Assembly: GCA_020860865.1 (NCBI GenBank) | Contig: JAJBTL010000229.1 | Span: 1 to 6,576 of the forward strand | Origin: Planctomycetota bacterium | GTDB taxonomy: Bacteria; Planctomycetota; SZUA-567 | Length of the DNA stretch: 6,576 nucleotides | Reading direction: 5' to 3' | Part shown: piece after piece, positions 4,820 to 6,576 of the stretch | How the letters are laid out: the number at the start of each line of letters is the position of its first letter | Numbering within the stretch: position 1 is the stretch's first letter | Position numbers and translations under genes: made by a program | The notes under the pieces: model-generated | The model's input: the letters and a program-made list of their open reading frames with translations, nothing else | What the model was told of the DNA's origin: nothing | The model's database searches: none

Positions 4820-6576
4820 CTAGTTTTTAACTTCTTTTTCGTCATCAACCACCGTGTAGTCGGCGTCGACAACCCCGTCGTCGCCGCGCTTTACCGATTC
4901 GCCAGCGGCGTCGGACGGCGGTTCGGCGTCGGACGAACCGGCGCTCTGCTGCTGCGCCCGTTCATACATCTTCTGAGCCATGGTGTGGGACGCTTCTTCC
5001 ACTTCCTTGATGGCGGCTTCGATTTCCGACACGTTGTCCGAGGTCTTGACTTCTTCAAGCTTTTTGAGGGCTTCCTCAATCTTCGTCTTGTCTTCCGGAT
5101 CGAGCTTGTCCTCATTGTCCTTCAGGGTCTTGTTCAACTGGTACACGGTCTGGTCCGCCTGGTTCTGGACCTGAATGAGCTTTTCCCGTTCTTCGTCGTC
5201 CTTGGCGTGTTCGGCCGCGTCCCTGACCATCTGTTTGATTTCCTCTTCCGAGAGGCCGGAAGCGGACTTGATGGTGATGGACTGTTCCTTCTTCGTCGCC
5301 TTGTCACGGGCCGAGACGGAGAGGATGCCGTTGTTGTCGATGGAGAACGTCACCTCGACCTGCGGCACGCCGCGCGGGGCCGGCGGGATGCCGTCCAACT
5401 GGAACTTGCCGAGGGTCCGGTTGCCACTGGCCAACTTCCGCTCGCCCTGGAGGACGTGGATGTCCACGGCCGGCTGGTTGTCCGCGGCGGTGGAGAACGT
5501 CTCCGACTTCGACACCGGAATTGTGGTGTTCCGGGGAATGAGCGGAGTCATGACGCCGCCGAGCGTTTCAATGCCGAGGGTCAGCGGGGTGACGTCGAGG
5601 AGAAGAACGTCCCGCACTTCGCCGGCAATGACGCCGCCCTGAATCGAGGCGCCGATAGCGACGACTTCGTCCGGGTTGACGCCCCGGTGCGGCTCACGGC
5701 CGAAGATTTCCTTGCAGATGGCCTGGACGGCGGGCATACGGGTCGAGCCGCCGACAAGAACCACTTCTTCAATGTCCTTGGCACTGAGGCCGGCGTCCTT
5801 CAAGCACTGGGTGCATGGTTGACGGCAGCGTTCGATAAGGTGATCGACCAGCTCTTCCAGCTTGGCCCGCTTGAGATTGAGCTGGAGGTGCTTCGGCCCG
5901 GAGGCGTCGGCGGTGATGTACGGAATGTTAATGTCCGTCGACATGGCCTGCGACAATTCGCACTTGGCCTTTTCCGCCGCCTCTTTCAGACGCTGGAGGG
6001 CCATTTTGTCGTTCCGGAGGTCGATACCCTGGTCCTTCTTGAATTCGTCGCAGATCCAGTTGATGATGGCTTCGTCGAAGTCGTCGCCGCCGAGGTGGGT
6101 GTCACCATTGGTGGCAAGCACTTCAAAGACGCCGTCACCGACATCGAGAATAGAGATGTCGAAGGTGCCGCCACCAAGGTCGAAGACGGCGATCTTTTCG
6201 TTCTTCTTCTTGTCGAGGCCGTAGGCGAGAGCCGCAGCCGTCGGCTCGTTGACGATACGCTTGACATCAAGGCCGGCGATGCGGCCGGCGTCCTTAGTCG
6301 CCTTACGCTGGGCTTCGTTGTAATAGGCCGGGACGGTGAGGACCGCGTCCTTCACCTCTTCGACGAGGTAGTCTTCGGCGCATTGTTTGAGGTACTGGAG
6401 AATCATGGCACTGATTTCCGGCGGGGTGTAGTCCTTGCCGAACGCCTCGACCTTCACGAGTTCGTCGGCGCCGCCGACGACCTTATACGGAACCATCTTT
6501 TCTTCCGACCCCACTTCGGAGTGGCGACGGCCCATGAAACGCGTGCTGGAATAGATGGTGTTGGCGGGTTTGGTGG
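4820..6576 (-). CDS. dnaK: Molecular chaperone DnaK (Hsp70), partial at the N-terminus
   Basis: DnaK is the ATP-driven cytoplasmic chaperone that works with DnaJ and GrpE. The frame is open to the right edge: before the Met at 6535 it reads TKPANTIYSSTRF, which matches the family's T-N-P-x-N-T segment, so that Met is internal and about 60 N-terminal residues, including the first phosphate loop, lie outside. Visible hallmarks, in order, are VPAYYNEAQRKATKDAG, IVNEPTAAALAYG, the second phosphate loop VFDLGGGTFDISIL, VVLVGGSTRMPAV, the interdomain linker VLLLDVTPLTLGIE, and the substrate-binding domain ending in SASGLSEEEIKQMVRDA. A helical lid follows, then the VVDADYTVVDDE tail with a short extra KEVKN end. 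The visible 584 residues plus the missing part give a normal length of about 640. The nucleotide-binding domain holds seven cysteines, including C-x3-C-x2-C at 5804-5827, which is unusual. The stop is TAG, followed by a strong terminator; dnaJ and grpE are not downstream. Confidence 0.98.
   Translation of the reverse strand, partial: TKPANTIYSSTRFMGRRHSEVGSEEKMVPYKVVGGADELVKVEAFGKDYTPPEISAMILQYLKQCAEDYLVEEVKDAVLTVPAYYNEAQRKATKDAGRIAGLDVKRIVNEPTAAALAYGLDKKKNEKIAVFDLGGGTFDISILDVGDGVFEVLATNGDTHLGGDDFDEAIINWICDEFKKDQGIDLRNDKMALQRLKEAAEKAKCELSQAMSTDINIPYITADASGPKHLQLNLKRAKLEELVDHLIERCRQPCTQCLKDAGLSAKDIEEVVLVGGSTRMPAVQAICKEIFGREPHRGVNPDEVVAIGASIQGGVIAGEVRDVLLLDVTPLTLGIETLGGVMTPLIPRNTTIPVSKSETFSTAADNQPAVDIHVLQGERKLASGNRTLGKFQLDGIPPAPRGVPQVEVTFSIDNNGILSVSARDKATKKEQSITIKSASGLSEEEIKQMVRDAAEHAKDDEEREKLIQVQNQADQTVYQLNKTLKDNEDKLDPEDKTKIEEALKKLEEVKTSDNVSEIEAAIKEVEEASHTMAQKMYERAQQQSAGSSDAEPPSDAAGESVKRGDDGVVDADYTVVDDEKEVKN

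Noticed and set aside
6533..6535. Met codon as the start of DnaK
   Set aside because: The frame stays open upstream to the window edge with conserved DnaK residues (TKPANTIYSS), so the Met is internal.

Overview
The window is bacterial and GC-rich. It has Shine-Dalgarno sites, one strong rho-independent terminator, and a typical bacterial DnaK. Codon use and protein style look like an uncultivated or little-studied lineage. The C-terminal motif of the oxidoreductase and the type of ACP remind me of planctomycete/PVC-like or proteobacterial genomes, but this is a low-confidence guess because there is no rRNA and no lineage-specific marker. Six protein genes are visible, two of them cut by the window ends. 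I see no tRNA, rRNA, CRISPR array, insertion sequence or phage gene.

Layout. Positions 1-368 (minus) hold the N-terminal part of a Nif3/DUF34-family metal-binding protein. A 178-bp divergent intergenic region (369-546) follows, with a plausible promoter and a perfect 10-bp hairpin. Next come two plus-strand genes: a small stand-alone acyl carrier protein (547-792) and a CrtI/phytoene-desaturase-like FAD oxidoreductase (862-2286). A convergent junction of 99 bp separates these from the minus-strand half of the window. Reading that half in its own direction, dnaK (6576 to 4820, 5' end outside the window) ends at a strong terminator. A 350-bp gene-less stretch follows, then an unclassified alpha/beta-hydrolase (4469 to 3255) with an excellent ribosome-binding site, and 59 bp later a nitrilase-superfamily amidohydrolase (3195 to 2386).

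How the genes may work together. The ACP and the FAD oxidoreductase probably form a small operon in which the oxidoreductase acts on an ACP-bound or ACP-derived unsaturated acyl chain. No ketosynthase or other chain-building enzyme lies in the window, so the product is unknown. The hydrolase and the nitrilase are co-oriented and may be co-transcribed; a joint ester/amide-hydrolysing role is only inference. Nif3 and dnaK are housekeeping genes with no clear link to the others.

The items most worth a second look are the ACP/oxidoreductase pair, the orphan hydrolase with an S-x-S-x-G nucleophile elbow, the hairpin in the ACP leader, and a cysteine cluster in DnaK. I do not see a clear-cut new defence or mobile system here.
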